From a virus: a stretch of 40,959 bases of DNA. This document shows, piece by piece, positions 1 to 8,281 of the stretch (positions are counted from its first letter, which is position 1; each line of letters starts with the position of its first letter). Under the pieces are notes generated by a model, which saw nothing but the letters and a program-made list of their open reading frames with translations, was not told where the DNA came from and made no database searches. The position numbers were made by a program, and so were the translations under genes. The stretch spans positions 1 to 40,959 of the IMG/VR virus record IMGVR_UViG_3300023284_000545; one strand, given 5' to 3'.

Positions 1-1
1 A

Positions 2-3000
2 GAGGCCATGAGCGCGGGAGACGTGGCGGGACCTGTCGCCTCTACTGACAATGCGCTCGCCCGGTTCAACGGGACGGACGGTCAAGTCATTCAAAATTCT
101 CTAGCCATCCTGAGTGACACTGGGGTGCTGAGTGGACTGACTGCGCTGGGCATCGGCATATCGCCCGCCAGCCTGCTGCACATCTACGAAGATAGCACAC
201 TCACTGGCACCCCAGGTGCAACCATCGAGCAAGATGGTACCGGTGACGCTCTCCTCCGGTTCCTGCTCAGTGGCACCCAGCTCTGGCAGATCGGGATTGA
301 CAACAGCGACAGTGACAAGTTCAAGATTGGCGTAGACAGCAGCTTCTCCAACGCGCACCTCACGATAGATATTAGCGGCAACGTAGGCCTTGGCACGATC
401 TCTCCCTCCGAGCTGCTCCACCTCTCCGCGCCCGACGTGGACGATGTACAAATAGACTTTGGCAGCCCGAGCCGCTTGACTGGAGCGTCCCTCAGGTGGA
501 ACTTCACATCCAATCTATTGACGCTCGCAGCGGCAGGTGGTGGAGCGACCGGCGCGGGCGTAACTATCAACTCCGGTTCTGGAACGACCACTGGCGGTAC
601 GACAACGATCACCTCCGGGGCTGGTTCTGGAGGTTCTGCTGTCTCCGGTCCCACAAATATCAACACAGCAAACGCGACAGGAAGCAACCTGGCCGGAGCC
701 GTCAACATTAAGCCAGGCGTGGGCGGCAACACCGGCACAGGCGGGGCCGTCAATATCACGGGTGGCGATGGAGGAACGATAGTTGGCGCTGGTGGCCTGG
801 TCACTATCGAAGGTGGTGAGTCCGACACTGGTGCCATACGCAACGTGCTCTTGCAACCGCAGGTCTCGGGCCACGTTGGCATTGGCGAGACTGCACCCAT
901 CACCAAACTACATGTGAGCGAGGGCTCGGCTGGCGGTGGGACAGTCGCTGTTGGGACGAGGCTCACGGTGGAGTCAGATGGCAACACCTACCTGACGCTA
1001 CGCTCACCCAACGCGAGCGCACGAGGCATCTTCTTCGGCGATGTAGCCAGCTCCTCTGACGGTGGCATCATCTACAACGCCGATGTGGTAGACGGCCTCT
1101 CGTTCCGCACTGGTAACGCTGGGTTCCAGATGGCGCTCGATAGTACCGGTCAACTGGGTATAGGGATCGCGTTGCCTCTGAGCCCATTGCACGTCTACGT
1201 CAACAACGCCGATACTCTTGGTACTGGTCTGACGCTGGAGCAAGACGGAGCGGGCGATGTTGTTCTGGACTTTCTATTGACCGCCACCCAACGCTGGGCG
1301 ATGGGCATAGACAACGATGACGGGGACAAGTTCAAGATCGCCAGCACCGGAGGCTTGGATACAGACACGCGGCTTACTATAGAGACTGGTGGCAACATCG
1401 GCATCGGCACGAGTGTGCCTGATAGCCTTCTCCACGTCTTTGGTGGTTCAGCCGGGGCCGTCACTGCGGACGCCGAAACAATATTTACGGTGGAGAGTAA
1501 TGTCGATGCCTATATATCTATCCTCACGGGTGCCACTCGCTCTAGAGGTATCTACTTCGGTGACACTGAGAGCAATATCAAGGCGGAGTTCACCTATCAC
1601 GACATCCAAGGCAACGCCTTCCAGTGGGGCGTCAACTCCCTCGGCCCGGTCATGTACCTCAACAGTCAAGGGTTCTTGCAGGTTGGGCACACTGAAGATC
1701 TAGAGTTTGCATCAACAAGACTGGATGTCATAGCGTCGGCGGTCACAGTCGAGGCAATAGCCGCTACGCTGCGGATGGATGCTAGCGAGACTATGCCGTT
1801 TAACTGGACTGAGATCGGTACAGCCGTCGCGTTGCAGTTCCAGCTTCCTAGTACTGACACTACCTCGACACAAGCAGCAAGGATCGTAGCGGGCAAGGAC
1901 ACAGCGGATTGGACAGCGGTTGGCGATAGGGACGGTAATCTACAGTTTCATGTCACGCTGGACAATGTTTCTGCTGAATATATGCGGATCAATAGCCTTG
2001 GTCATGTAGGAATCGGCACCACTTCACCGGACGCGTCTGCGAAATTAGATATTGCTTCGGTAACTCTTGGTGTTCTACAGCCACGGATGACGAGGACACA
2101 GTTGGATGCGATTTCGTCTCCCGCTACTGGCTTAGAAGCTTACAATATAACAACCGACATCCCCTCCTACTTCGGTGGCACCAACTGGCTTCCACTGGCC
2201 GACCCTACGAATGTCATCTCTATCACAAGTCAGGCCGACTGGGACGACTTGGTGAGCAGCGGCACGATTACTATCGCGGTAAGCACCACTATCCTGCTGA
2301 AGACGTTCATCGTCACTGCCGACGAGATCGTAGTCAACGCCGGAGTGAACTTCTCGCTGCTGGGGTTGGACATCGCCAACGCGGGCATCCTTTATACCGG
2401 GGCCGGGACGTTCATCACGTCGGATGGCTTCAACGTGATGCGCATCAATGGGATCGGCTTCCTGTCTGGCAACTCCACCGGCACATTGTTCGACGTTACG
2501 AACGGCGGGACGTTCTTCCGGGTCGAGCGTATGGGAATTTTCAACTGGGCCGGACTTGGGACTATATCGAACTCTCAGGTATTTGAGATAGTCAACGCTG
2601 GAGTATTCGACACAGGATCCAAGCTAGTGCTGGACGATGTGGTCAACCTGGCCCTGGACGGGGCAAACTTCACCAACTTCGTTACTGATACGTCGGACCC
2701 CCTTATAGAGATCAAGAGCACCAAGCTGGCGGACCTCGCGGTGACGATCACCCTGACATCGAGCCTGTTGAAGCCTCTTGAGTCACTGGTAGAGATCGAC
2801 GCGGCCATAGGCGACGGCTCCACGGTCGTGGTGAACAACAATACTCTATCTGGCAGCAACAAGTCCCTGTTTGAGTCGAGCGGGACGACCGGGACGTTCA
2901 CAGTCGTGGCTGACGCGTCTGTCTCCGCGACCACAACCAACGTCACCGACTCAAGCGGGGTCGCCCGGTTCAACTTCACAGTCGGGCCGACCCTGTTCGT

Positions 3001-3829
3001 CAACCAGAGGGTCGTGGTCTCCGGCTTCACCACCAACACTGACTACAATGGAACCTTCGTCATCACCGCGACTGGAGCCGGGTTCTTCGAGGTGGCAAGC
3101 GTCGCGTTCGGTACTACGGAGTCAGGAGGCAGCTTCCTGTCTGACTCGGTGACACTGACAGACACGGCTACGACCCTGGTGGATGGCGACACGTTGGTGA
3201 TCGACACCGATCTCTCGACGGACTACGATGGCGGCGCCATTGTCTACAACAAGCAGACGAACACCTTCCGGATAAACAGGCCGTTCGCAGCGACGGCGAC
3301 AGGAGCCTGGGCTACCAAGGGTATAGATCAGAGTGATCCACGTATCCTCGCCTTCAACAACCCGAGCGTATTCGCCAGCAAGTACATCGGCGACGTGGTG
3401 GTCAATGGGAACGGGACGACCACCACTATATCAGCAATAAACACATACGTGGACCTCGATCTGGGGAACAACGCAGTGGCGGCCACAAACGCAGAGCGTT
3501 GGAAGCTGATTGATGATGACAACGCTGAGATCGAGTATATAGGGAATGAGCCCTACATCGGCCTGATAACGGGTCACTTCAGCGTCCTCTCGCCCGGATC
3601 TCAAAACTATGAGCTGAAGTATCAGAAGCAACTGGCCGGTGGCTCCTACGCTGATCTCCCAGACGGCATAGAGATACCGCTCGCGACAAGCTCATCGTCT
3701 GGCACGTTCCCCGTCAATGTACCCATAACCGCTGCGAAGGGCGACAGGTTCAAGCCGCTTATACAGAATGTTGATGGTACGGACAACATCGACGTGACGC
3801 ATCTGTCGGCCGGACCAGCGGACCAGTAA
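2..3829 (+). CDS. Large fibre-like virion structural protein (5' end cut by window)
   Basis: The reading frame is open from the first codon of the window. The first ATG (position 8) has no well-spaced ribosome binding site, so the gene probably starts upstream. The opening residues GDVAGPVASTDNALARFNGT are a module common in phage fibre and decoration proteins. At least five copies of a G-x-(V/I/L)-G-(I/L)-G...P...LH(V/I) unit lie near residues 124, 287, 380, 461 and 664, interleaved with Gly/Thr/Ser-rich stretches. The C-terminal half (about 740-1100) looks like beta-helix sequence and the end like a beta-sandwich. Likely an extended trimeric host-contact or tail-fibre protein; the exact role is inferred. 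A promoter-like site follows the stop codon. Confidence 0.7.
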   Translation, partial: EAMSAGDVAGPVASTDNALARFNGTDGQVIQNSLAILSDTGVLSGLTALGIGISPASLLHIYEDSTLTGTPGATIEQDGTGDALLRFLLSGTQLWQIGIDNSDSDKFKIGVDSSFSNAHLTIDISGNVGLGTISPSELLHLSAPDVDDVQIDFGSPSRLTGASLRWNFTSNLLTLAAAGGGATGAGVTINSGSGTTTGGTTTITSGAGSGGSAVSGPTNINTANATGSNLAGAVNIKPGVGGNTGTGGAVNITGGDGGTIVGAGGLVTIEGGESDTGAIRNVLLQPQVSGHVGIGETAPITKLHVSEGSAGGGTVAVGTRLTVESDGNTYLTLRSPNASARGIFFGDVASSSDGGIIYNADVVDGLSFRTGNAGFQMALDSTGQLGIGIALPLSPLHVYVNNADTLGTGLTLEQDGAGDVVLDFLLTATQRWAMGIDNDDGDKFKIASTGGLDTDTRLTIETGGNIGIGTSVPDSLLHVFGGSAGAVTADAETIFTVESNVDAYISILTGATRSRGIYFGDTESNIKAEFTYHDIQGNAFQWGVNSLGPVMYLNSQGFLQVGHTEDLEFASTRLDVIASAVTVEAIAATLRMDASETMPFNWTEIGTAVALQFQLPSTDTTSTQAARIVAGKDTADWTAVGDRDGNLQFHVTLDNVSAEYMRINSLGHVGIGTTSPDASAKLDIASVTLGVLQPRMTRTQLDAISSPATGLEAYNITTDIPSYFGGTNWLPLADPTNVISITSQADWDDLVSSGTITIAVSTTILLKTFIVTADEIVVNAGVNFSLLGLDIANAGILYTGAGTFITSDGFNVMRINGIGFLSGNSTGTLFDVTNGGTFFRVERMGIFNWAGLGTISNSQVFEIVNAGVFDTGSKLVLDDVVNLALDGANFTNFVTDTSDPLIEIKSTKLADLAVTITLTSSLLKPLESLVEIDAAIGDGSTVVVNNNTLSGSNKSLFESSGTTGTFTVVADASVSATTTNVTDSSGVARFNFTVGPTLFVNQRVVVSGFTTNTDYNGTFVITATGAGFFEVASVAFGTTESGGSFLSDSVTLTDTATTLVDGDTLVIDTDLSTDYDGGAIVYNKQTNTFRINRPFAATATGAWATKGIDQSDPRILAFNNPSVFASKYIGDVVVNGNGTTTTISAINTYVDLDLGNNAVAATNAERWKLIDDDNAEIEYIGNEPYIGLITGHFSVLSPGSQNYELKYQKQLAGGSYADLPDGIEIPLATSSSSGTFPVNVPITAAKGDRFKPLIQNVDGTDNIDVTHLSAGPADQ

Positions 3830-3835
3830 CCTGGT

Positions 3836-3864
3836 TTGACAAGAGCCCAATTTTAATATATGTT
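3836..3864 (+). promoter_or_regulatory. sigma70-type promoter (TTGACA-17-TATGTT)
   Basis: A perfect -35 TTGACA is followed after exactly 17 bp by TATGTT, with an AT-rich stretch between. It lies 7 bp after the fibre stop codon and about 50 bp before the next start, so it could start a transcript for the neck and tail genes. Confidence 0.55.
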
Positions 3865-3914
3865 AACAGAACCCATGGGCTGCAAAAGCCCACAATCAGC
3901 AGAGGATGAAGACG

Positions 3915-4085
3915 ATGACTTTGAATGAAGCAGTAGATATGGTTGACCAGGTGTGTGCCCAAGTCAGCATGCAACGGCAGGCCCACATCCAGGTACAGGT
4001 GGCGATCAGCCTCATAAGGCAAGCGACGACCGACATGGCCAAGTCCAAGAAAACCGCTAAGGGGAAGACCGCTAAGGAGGAGTAA
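3915..4085 (+). CDS. Small hypothetical protein, 56 aa
   Basis: A short frame from ATG 3915 to TAA 4085, chosen because AGAGG (3901-3905) sits 9 nt before it; an in-frame ATG at 3906 would abut that site. The stop overlaps the next start as TAATG, which indicates translational coupling. The first 40 residues are a mixed helix and the last 15 are Lys/Ala-rich (AKSKKTAKGKTAKEE), suggesting a basic nucleic-acid-binding or virion-interior tail. Function not recognised. Confidence 0.6.
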   Translation: MTLNEAVDMVDQVCAQVSMQRQAHIQVQVAISLIRQATTDMAKSKKTAKGKTAKEE

Positions 4086-4480
4086 TGGTCGATTATGCAT
4101 CTTTTCGACTCCTAGCTGAGAGGCTGATCGAGGCCAATGGTCGTACTTTGTCCCTCGTACGCCGGGACCAGGGCAACCCAGTTGTTGCAGCCCAGCCTTG
4201 GCGCGCAAGTACTGAGGCTGCCACGATAACTGTGGCTGTGCTGGGGGTATTCATTGAGTTCGAGAAGGAAGATTTCGACGGTACCTTAGTGCGCCGAGGG
4301 GACAAGCGGCTTCTGATCGCGGACAAGTCTGTAATCGACGAAGGAGGTGCTGCTCCTAACCTCTTGATTGAGGACTATGATCATATCCTAGACGCGACGA
4401 TCCGTTGGAAGATCATCACGGCTGAGCTAATTGAGCCCGGTGATACCCGTATCATGTTTGACCTTCAGGTAAGACAGTAA
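4085..4480 (+). CDS. Putative head-tail connector / neck protein
   Basis: A 131-residue protein that starts inside the preceding stop codon (TAATG) and overlaps the next gene by one base. The pattern VRRGDKRLLIADKSV followed by W-x-I and a beta-rich C-terminus (TRIMFDLQVRQ) resembles small head-completion or stopper proteins that precede the tail terminator in long-tailed phages. It sits between the fibre gene and the terminator-like gene, which supports a neck role. The family call rests on position and general sequence character, not on a diagnostic motif. Confidence 0.5.
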   Translation: MVDYASFRLLAERLIEANGRTLSLVRRDQGNPVVAAQPWRASTEAATITVAVLGVFIEFEKEDFDGTLVRRGDKRLLIADKSVIDEGGAAPNLLIEDYDHILDATIRWKIITAELIEPGDTRIMFDLQVRQ

Positions 4481-4923
4481 TGCCCATCGCAACCATAGCA
4501 GCCGCTAGGGACGAAATTCTCCTGCATTTCACAGACGCGTGGGATGCGGGGACGCCCCCTATCCCGCGCCTGCTGTACGACGATAAGCATAGGGATATGC
4601 CAGATGATGATCCTTACGCAAGGATTACGATAAAGCACAATATCTTTCCCCAGGTCACCGTTGGGGCCACGGTTGCTAAAGGTGGAAATGGCGTGCGTTT
4701 CCGCCGTTTCGGGATCGTCACGGTCCAAGTTTTCACAGTTTCTGGGGACGGCTTGACTAGCTCGGATGTTCTGGTAGAATTGGCATTGGACGCATTCGAG
4801 GGCGAGAAGACTGGCCCGGATCGGATTGAGTTCCGCAACGCGCGCATAAATGAGATTGGTCAGGATGGACCCTGGTTCCAGACCAATGTCATCGCAGAAT
4901 TCGTCTATGACCGGGTGAAGTAA
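4480..4923 (+). CDS. Putative tail terminator protein (DUF4128-like)
   Basis: A 147-residue protein directly upstream of the major tail protein, the usual position of the tail terminator that caps the finished tail tube and joins it to the head. The sequence has an N-terminal helix (AAARDEILLHFTDAW), a central beta region (RRFGIVTVQVFT) and a C-terminal strand after a helix, the layout of DUF4128-type terminators. The start overlaps the previous stop by one base. The family assignment is tentative. Confidence 0.5.
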   Translation: MPIATIAAARDEILLHFTDAWDAGTPPIPRLLYDDKHRDMPDDDPYARITIKHNIFPQVTVGATVAKGGNGVRFRRFGIVTVQVFTVSGDGLTSSDVLVELALDAFEGEKTGPDRIEFRNARINEIGQDGPWFQTNVIAEFVYDRVK

Positions 4924-4938
4924 AGGAGAACAGGAACC

Positions 4939-6810
4939 ATGGTAGCCGTTCAAAAGGTTGACTCCAATGTAACGGGCCTCCGATATCAGGAGGAGCTGAG
5001 CATCGGTGTCGCTAACGCCAATAATCCTTGGCTCGCGCTGGAGCCCAACAGCTATGACGACTTCGGTGGAGAGTTCTCCACGGTCGCTCGTAATCCCATT
5101 AACGCAGGTCGTCAGCGGCAGAAGGGCGTCCTCGTGGACCTCGATGCCACGGGTGGCTTCCAGAATGATCTCACACAGGACAATCTCCAGGATATTCTCC
5201 AGGGGTTTATGTTCGCTGATCTACGCGGCAAGAATGATGTTGGTGATGACCGCCAGCCTCGCCGGGCTGGTATCGGTGGAGAGTTTGACGATTATCTGAT
5301 CACAGACATCGACGGTTCGAACGTGATCACCGTGGACAGCCGCGTTGCCAATACAGCAGCGGTTGTGGCTGGTGGCACGGGTTATGCAGTGGACGACATT
5401 GTTGAGTTGACCGACGCTGCCGCCACTGTCCTTCAGCGTTGGAGAGTTGCTACCATCTCAGGTAGTGCGGTTCTTACCGTTGATCAGACTGTACCTGCTG
5501 TAATTGTCTCTAGTGCGGTTCCTATCGAAGGGCGTACCGAGGCTGATACTGGCGCCGCTGCCGCTACCACAGCCATTACCGGTGGTGGAAGTGGTTTGAC
5601 CTTGACAGTGACTAACCAGAATGGTCTGACATGGCAGATTGGTGACATCATCCAAATGGCTGGCCATGATGATGGTGGCAATAACGGCGTCTTCGACGTG
5701 TCTGCCGTAACCAACAATCTGGTCACCGTATCTCAGACCCTGATCCTGGACGCTACTATTAATGCGGCGGCTATCCTGACCACGGTCGGCTTCGAGTTCG
5801 TTGCTGGTGACCTTGATGTGACGGTGCCTGCTCTGCCCGCGCTACCTACCCTGGTGGCTACCGCAGCAGATTTCACCACCATGCAGCTAATCCCTGGTGA
5901 GTGGATTTTTGTCGGCGGTGACACAGTGGGAGACCTATTCACCACGGCGGCTAACAACGGCTTCATGCGTATCAACAGTGTCGCTTCCGGCGTCCTGGCA
6001 ATCGACAAGTCGACTGGCACCCTGGTTACCGAGGCTTCAACCACCGAGACGGTTCGGGTCTACTTCGGTCGTATTCTCAAGAATGAGAGCGATCCTACAC
6101 TTCAGGTTCGCCGCACCTACCAGTTGGAACGCCAGCTCGGTACTCCGGACGATGCACTGCCTAGTAACATTCAGGCTGAGTATCTGGAAGGCTGGGTGAC
6201 CAACGAGCTGACCCTGAACTACGCAACGGCTGACAAGATCACCGTAGACCTTTCAGGCATCGCAATCGACCTGAGCACGGTTGATGGGCCGACCGCTCTT
6301 AAGGCCGGTACTCGTCCGACGCTGGTATCGGGAGACGCCTACAACACCTCGAATGACATCTCTCGCCTCAAGCTGTCGGTGCTCGACCGTACGCTCGGTT
6401 CCAACCCGACTGCACTGTTCGCGTTCTTGACCGAGTTCACTATCAACGTCAACAACAACTTGAGCCCGAACAAGGCAATCTCTGTTCTCGGTGCATTCGA
6501 CGTGACCGCAGGCCAGTTCAATGTCGAGGGCTCAATGGAAGCATACTTCGCGGACGTGACCGCAGTGGCTTCTATCCGCAACAACGACGACATCACTCTC
6601 GATGTGGCAATGGTCAAGGGCGCCACAGGCGACAAGTCTGGTGTCCTGATCGACGTACCTCTAATCACCCTGGGCGATGGTCGCTTGAGTGTCGAGCAGG
6701 ATGAGAGTATTACGCTGCCTCTGGATATTCCGGCTGGTGCAGACCGTGTGTTCAACCACACCTTGCTCTGGACGTTCTGGGATCATCTGCCGAACGCAGC
6801 GGACGTATAA
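4939..6810 (+). CDS. Major tail (tube) protein
   Basis: A 623-residue protein with a strong binding site (AAAGGAGAAC) before ATG 4939. The N-terminus (residues 15-100, including LRYQEELSIGVANANNPW and IQGF-like helices) and the C-terminal half (FLTEFTINVNNNLSP, FNHTLLWTFWDHLPNA) match the style of siphovirus tail-tube proteins. Between about residues 125 and 270 lies an extra Gly/Ala/Thr-rich beta insertion (GGTGYAVDDIVELT), probably displayed on the tail surface, which explains the large size compared with the usual 200-400 residues. It precedes the G/G-T chaperones, as expected. Confidence 0.75.
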   Translation: MVAVQKVDSNVTGLRYQEELSIGVANANNPWLALEPNSYDDFGGEFSTVARNPINAGRQRQKGVLVDLDATGGFQNDLTQDNLQDILQGFMFADLRGKNDVGDDRQPRRAGIGGEFDDYLITDIDGSNVITVDSRVANTAAVVAGGTGYAVDDIVELTDAAATVLQRWRVATISGSAVLTVDQTVPAVIVSSAVPIEGRTEADTGAAAATTAITGGGSGLTLTVTNQNGLTWQIGDIIQMAGHDDGGNNGVFDVSAVTNNLVTVSQTLILDATINAAAILTTVGFEFVAGDLDVTVPALPALPTLVATAADFTTMQLIPGEWIFVGGDTVGDLFTTAANNGFMRINSVASGVLAIDKSTGTLVTEASTTETVRVYFGRILKNESDPTLQVRRTYQLERQLGTPDDALPSNIQAEYLEGWVTNELTLNYATADKITVDLSGIAIDLSTVDGPTALKAGTRPTLVSGDAYNTSNDISRLKLSVLDRTLGSNPTALFAFLTEFTINVNNNLSPNKAISVLGAFDVTAGQFNVEGSMEAYFADVTAVASIRNNDDITLDVAMVKGATGDKSGVLIDVPLITLGDGRLSVEQDESITLPLDIPAGADRVFNHTLLWTFWDHLPNAADV

Positions 6811-6814
6811 ACGG

Positions 6815-6979
6815 ATGGAGGGTTTTATCGCCCTCCTCCTCTTCCTACTTTTTCTGTGGGAGTGGCCTCAGTTCATTCGTGGACATGAGGCCCGCTCCGC
6901 TTTGAATCCTGATCCTATTGAGGCTCGGATCAGGATGGCCCGCATGAAAGCGGGTCTTACCCCTGAGCCCGAAGACTGA
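6815..6979 (+). CDS. Small membrane-anchored protein, 54 aa
   Basis: A short frame starting 5 nt after the major-tail stop codon. Residues 3-15 are strongly hydrophobic (GFIALLLFLLFLW), followed by a charged C-terminal tail. A single-pass membrane protein is predicted. The ribosome binding site is weak (ACGG), so expression may rely on coupling to the upstream stop. Function unknown. Confidence 0.5.
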   Translation: MEGFIALLLFLLFLWEWPQFIRGHEARSALNPDPIEARIRMARMKAGLTPEPED

Positions 6980-6990
6980 GGAGATGACAA

Positions 6991-7440
6991 ATGGCAGACC
7001 AAAAGAAAAAGAAGTTCGACGAGATGAGCATCTGGGAACTGTACGAGACCGATCTGGACAAGGAGGTTGAGGGTTTCTGGCATCAGGTGAACAAGAAGAT
7101 CAGCGTCAAGTTGGCTCGTGCCGGTGGCGCGAACTTGGCATTCTCCAAGGCGATGGAGGAAAAGACCCGGCCTCATCGTAAGCGCGGTGGAGCATTCGAG
7201 GGCGAGAATGTAGATGTGGATCTCGCCACGGATATTATGAAGCAAGCGTTTGCGGAAACAATCATCCTCGACTGGAAAGGCTTCACGAAGAAGGCGGACG
7301 GTAAGCCTCTAGCCTACAATGCCAAGGTCGCTTACGAGATGATGGTTGCCCTACCTGACTTGTATGTGGAATTGCGCGATGCTGCTGGCGCCGCTGCAAA
7401 TTACCGCATCGAGGACATCAAGGCCGACGTGGGAAACTGA
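6991..7440 (+). CDS. Tail assembly chaperone (G-like, zero frame)
   Basis: A 149-residue protein between the major tail protein and the tape measure, the position of lambda gpG. It is mostly alpha-helical and begins with a Lys-rich stretch (MADQKKKKFDEM). The binding site GAGGAG precedes ATG 6991. The last zero-frame codons are GGA AAC TGA, forming the slippery heptamer GGGAAAC immediately before the stop, so part of the ribosomes should shift -1 into the following frame. Chaperones of this kind coat the tape measure protein during tail assembly. Confidence 0.8.
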   Translation: MADQKKKKFDEMSIWELYETDLDKEVEGFWHQVNKKISVKLARAGGANLAFSKAMEEKTRPHRKRGGAFEGENVDVDLATDIMKQAFAETIILDWKGFTKKADGKPLAYNAKVAYEMMVALPDLYVELRDAAGAAANYRIEDIKADVGN

Positions 7441-7475
7441 CAGCGGTCCTTCTCTATCAGATTGAGCAGGGACCG
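7431..7475 (+). promoter_or_regulatory. Programmed -1 ribosomal frameshift site
   Basis: The heptamer GGGAAAC (7431-7437) is read in the zero frame as G GGA AAC, the X-XXY-YYZ arrangement, and is followed at once by UGA. Six nucleotides downstream, CGGTCC (7444-7449) can pair with GGACCG (7470-7475) in a 6-bp hairpin that could stimulate slippage. Lambda uses the closely similar GGGAAAG in the same gene context. Confidence 0.85.
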
Positions 7476-7820
7476 AACGAAGCTAAGATCATTGCACAGG
7501 CGCGCAAGCTGAATATGCCCGTGCCTGACAAGTTCAAGAATAAGCCGGAACTCAAATCCGGTCTTGAATTGTACTGGAAAGCATTTCAGGACCTGTCCAG
7601 TGATCGGGACATCGGCATGGGTATTGGACCGATCCCTTGGTCCTCCATTCATGCTTGGGGCTCTCGTAACCATATCTGGGGTGACGATTTCGAACGTCTT
7701 GTTATGATGATCCATGGGCTGGACGCTGTATATATGGATAAGCAGGCGAAGAAGTCCAAGAGCAGAATGGGCAAGGGCAAAGGCAGCTTCACCAAGACTA
7801 AGGCAATGAGGAGCAAATAA
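7437..7820 (+). CDS. Tail assembly chaperone T-domain, made by -1 frameshift (G-T)
   Basis: The -1 frame has no start codon with a good binding site near its beginning, but is open through and upstream of the slippery site and continues to TAA 7820. A ribosome slipping at GGGAAAC (7431-7437) would add 127 residues (beginning LTAVLLYQIEQGPNEAKI) to the 149-residue G-like protein, giving a G-T fusion of about 276 residues. The extension is rich in aromatic residues (WSSIHAW, HIWGDDFERL) and ends in a basic tail, as in other T domains. The stop overlaps the next ATG (TAATG). Confidence 0.8.
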   Translation: MTAVLLYQIEQGPNEAKIIAQARKLNMPVPDKFKNKPELKSGLELYWKAFQDLSSDRDIGMGIGPIPWSSIHAWGSRNHIWGDDFERLVMMIHGLDAVYMDKQAKKSKSRMGKGKGSFTKTKAMRSK

Positions 7821-8281
7821 TGGTAGGCACGTTTCCATTTAGCGCACTGCCCCGGCGTATGGACGACTTAGGCAAGACCATAAATAAGGGTGTGTCTAAG
7901 CTGGCCCAAGATGTTGCCAAGGGCATTGGGGCCACGGTCGTCGATACGACAAAGGTGGACAAGGGGGTTGCCCGATCCAACTGGCGTGCTACTATATCTG
8001 CACCTGCTTCTGGAACCATTCCCGCGTATTCCCCTGGCAACAAGTTGGGCCTTGGTGAGACGGCCAACGCCGGGGCTGCAAAGGCTCAGCAGAAGCAAGC
8101 TATCGAGCGGTTCGATGCATCGAAGAACACTAGCATCTTCATCACCAACAATGTCCCTTACATCGCAGATCTCAATAATGGCAGCGCCATACATGCTCCC
8201 GGTCTAATGGTTGAACAAGGACTTCAGACTGGTAAAGCAATCCTTGAGGCGAATGCAGGCAAGGTACTGGATACCAAGTAG
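7820..8281 (+). CDS. HK97 gp10-like minor tail/neck protein
   Basis: A 153-residue protein with the sequence pattern of the HK97 gp10 family: an N-terminal helix, then VVDTTKVDKGVARSNWRAT (compare the family's TPVDTGRARSNW) and ITNNVPYIADLNNGSAIHAP near the C-terminus. Such proteins join or complete the head-tail connection. Its position between the chaperone and the tape measure is less usual than next to the tail terminator. The start overlaps the preceding stop. Confidence 0.65.
   Translation: MVGTFPFSALPRRMDDLGKTINKGVSKLAQDVAKGIGATVVDTTKVDKGVARSNWRATISAPASGTIPAYSPGNKLGLGETANAGAAKAQQKQAIERFDASKNTSIFITNNVPYIADLNNGSAIHAPGLMVEQGLQTGKAILEANAGKVLDTK

Noticed and set aside
184-987. Long - strand frame opposite the fibre gene
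   Set aside because: Low-complexity Pro/Ser/Val translation, the mirror of a Gly/Thr-rich gene; no binding site or motif.
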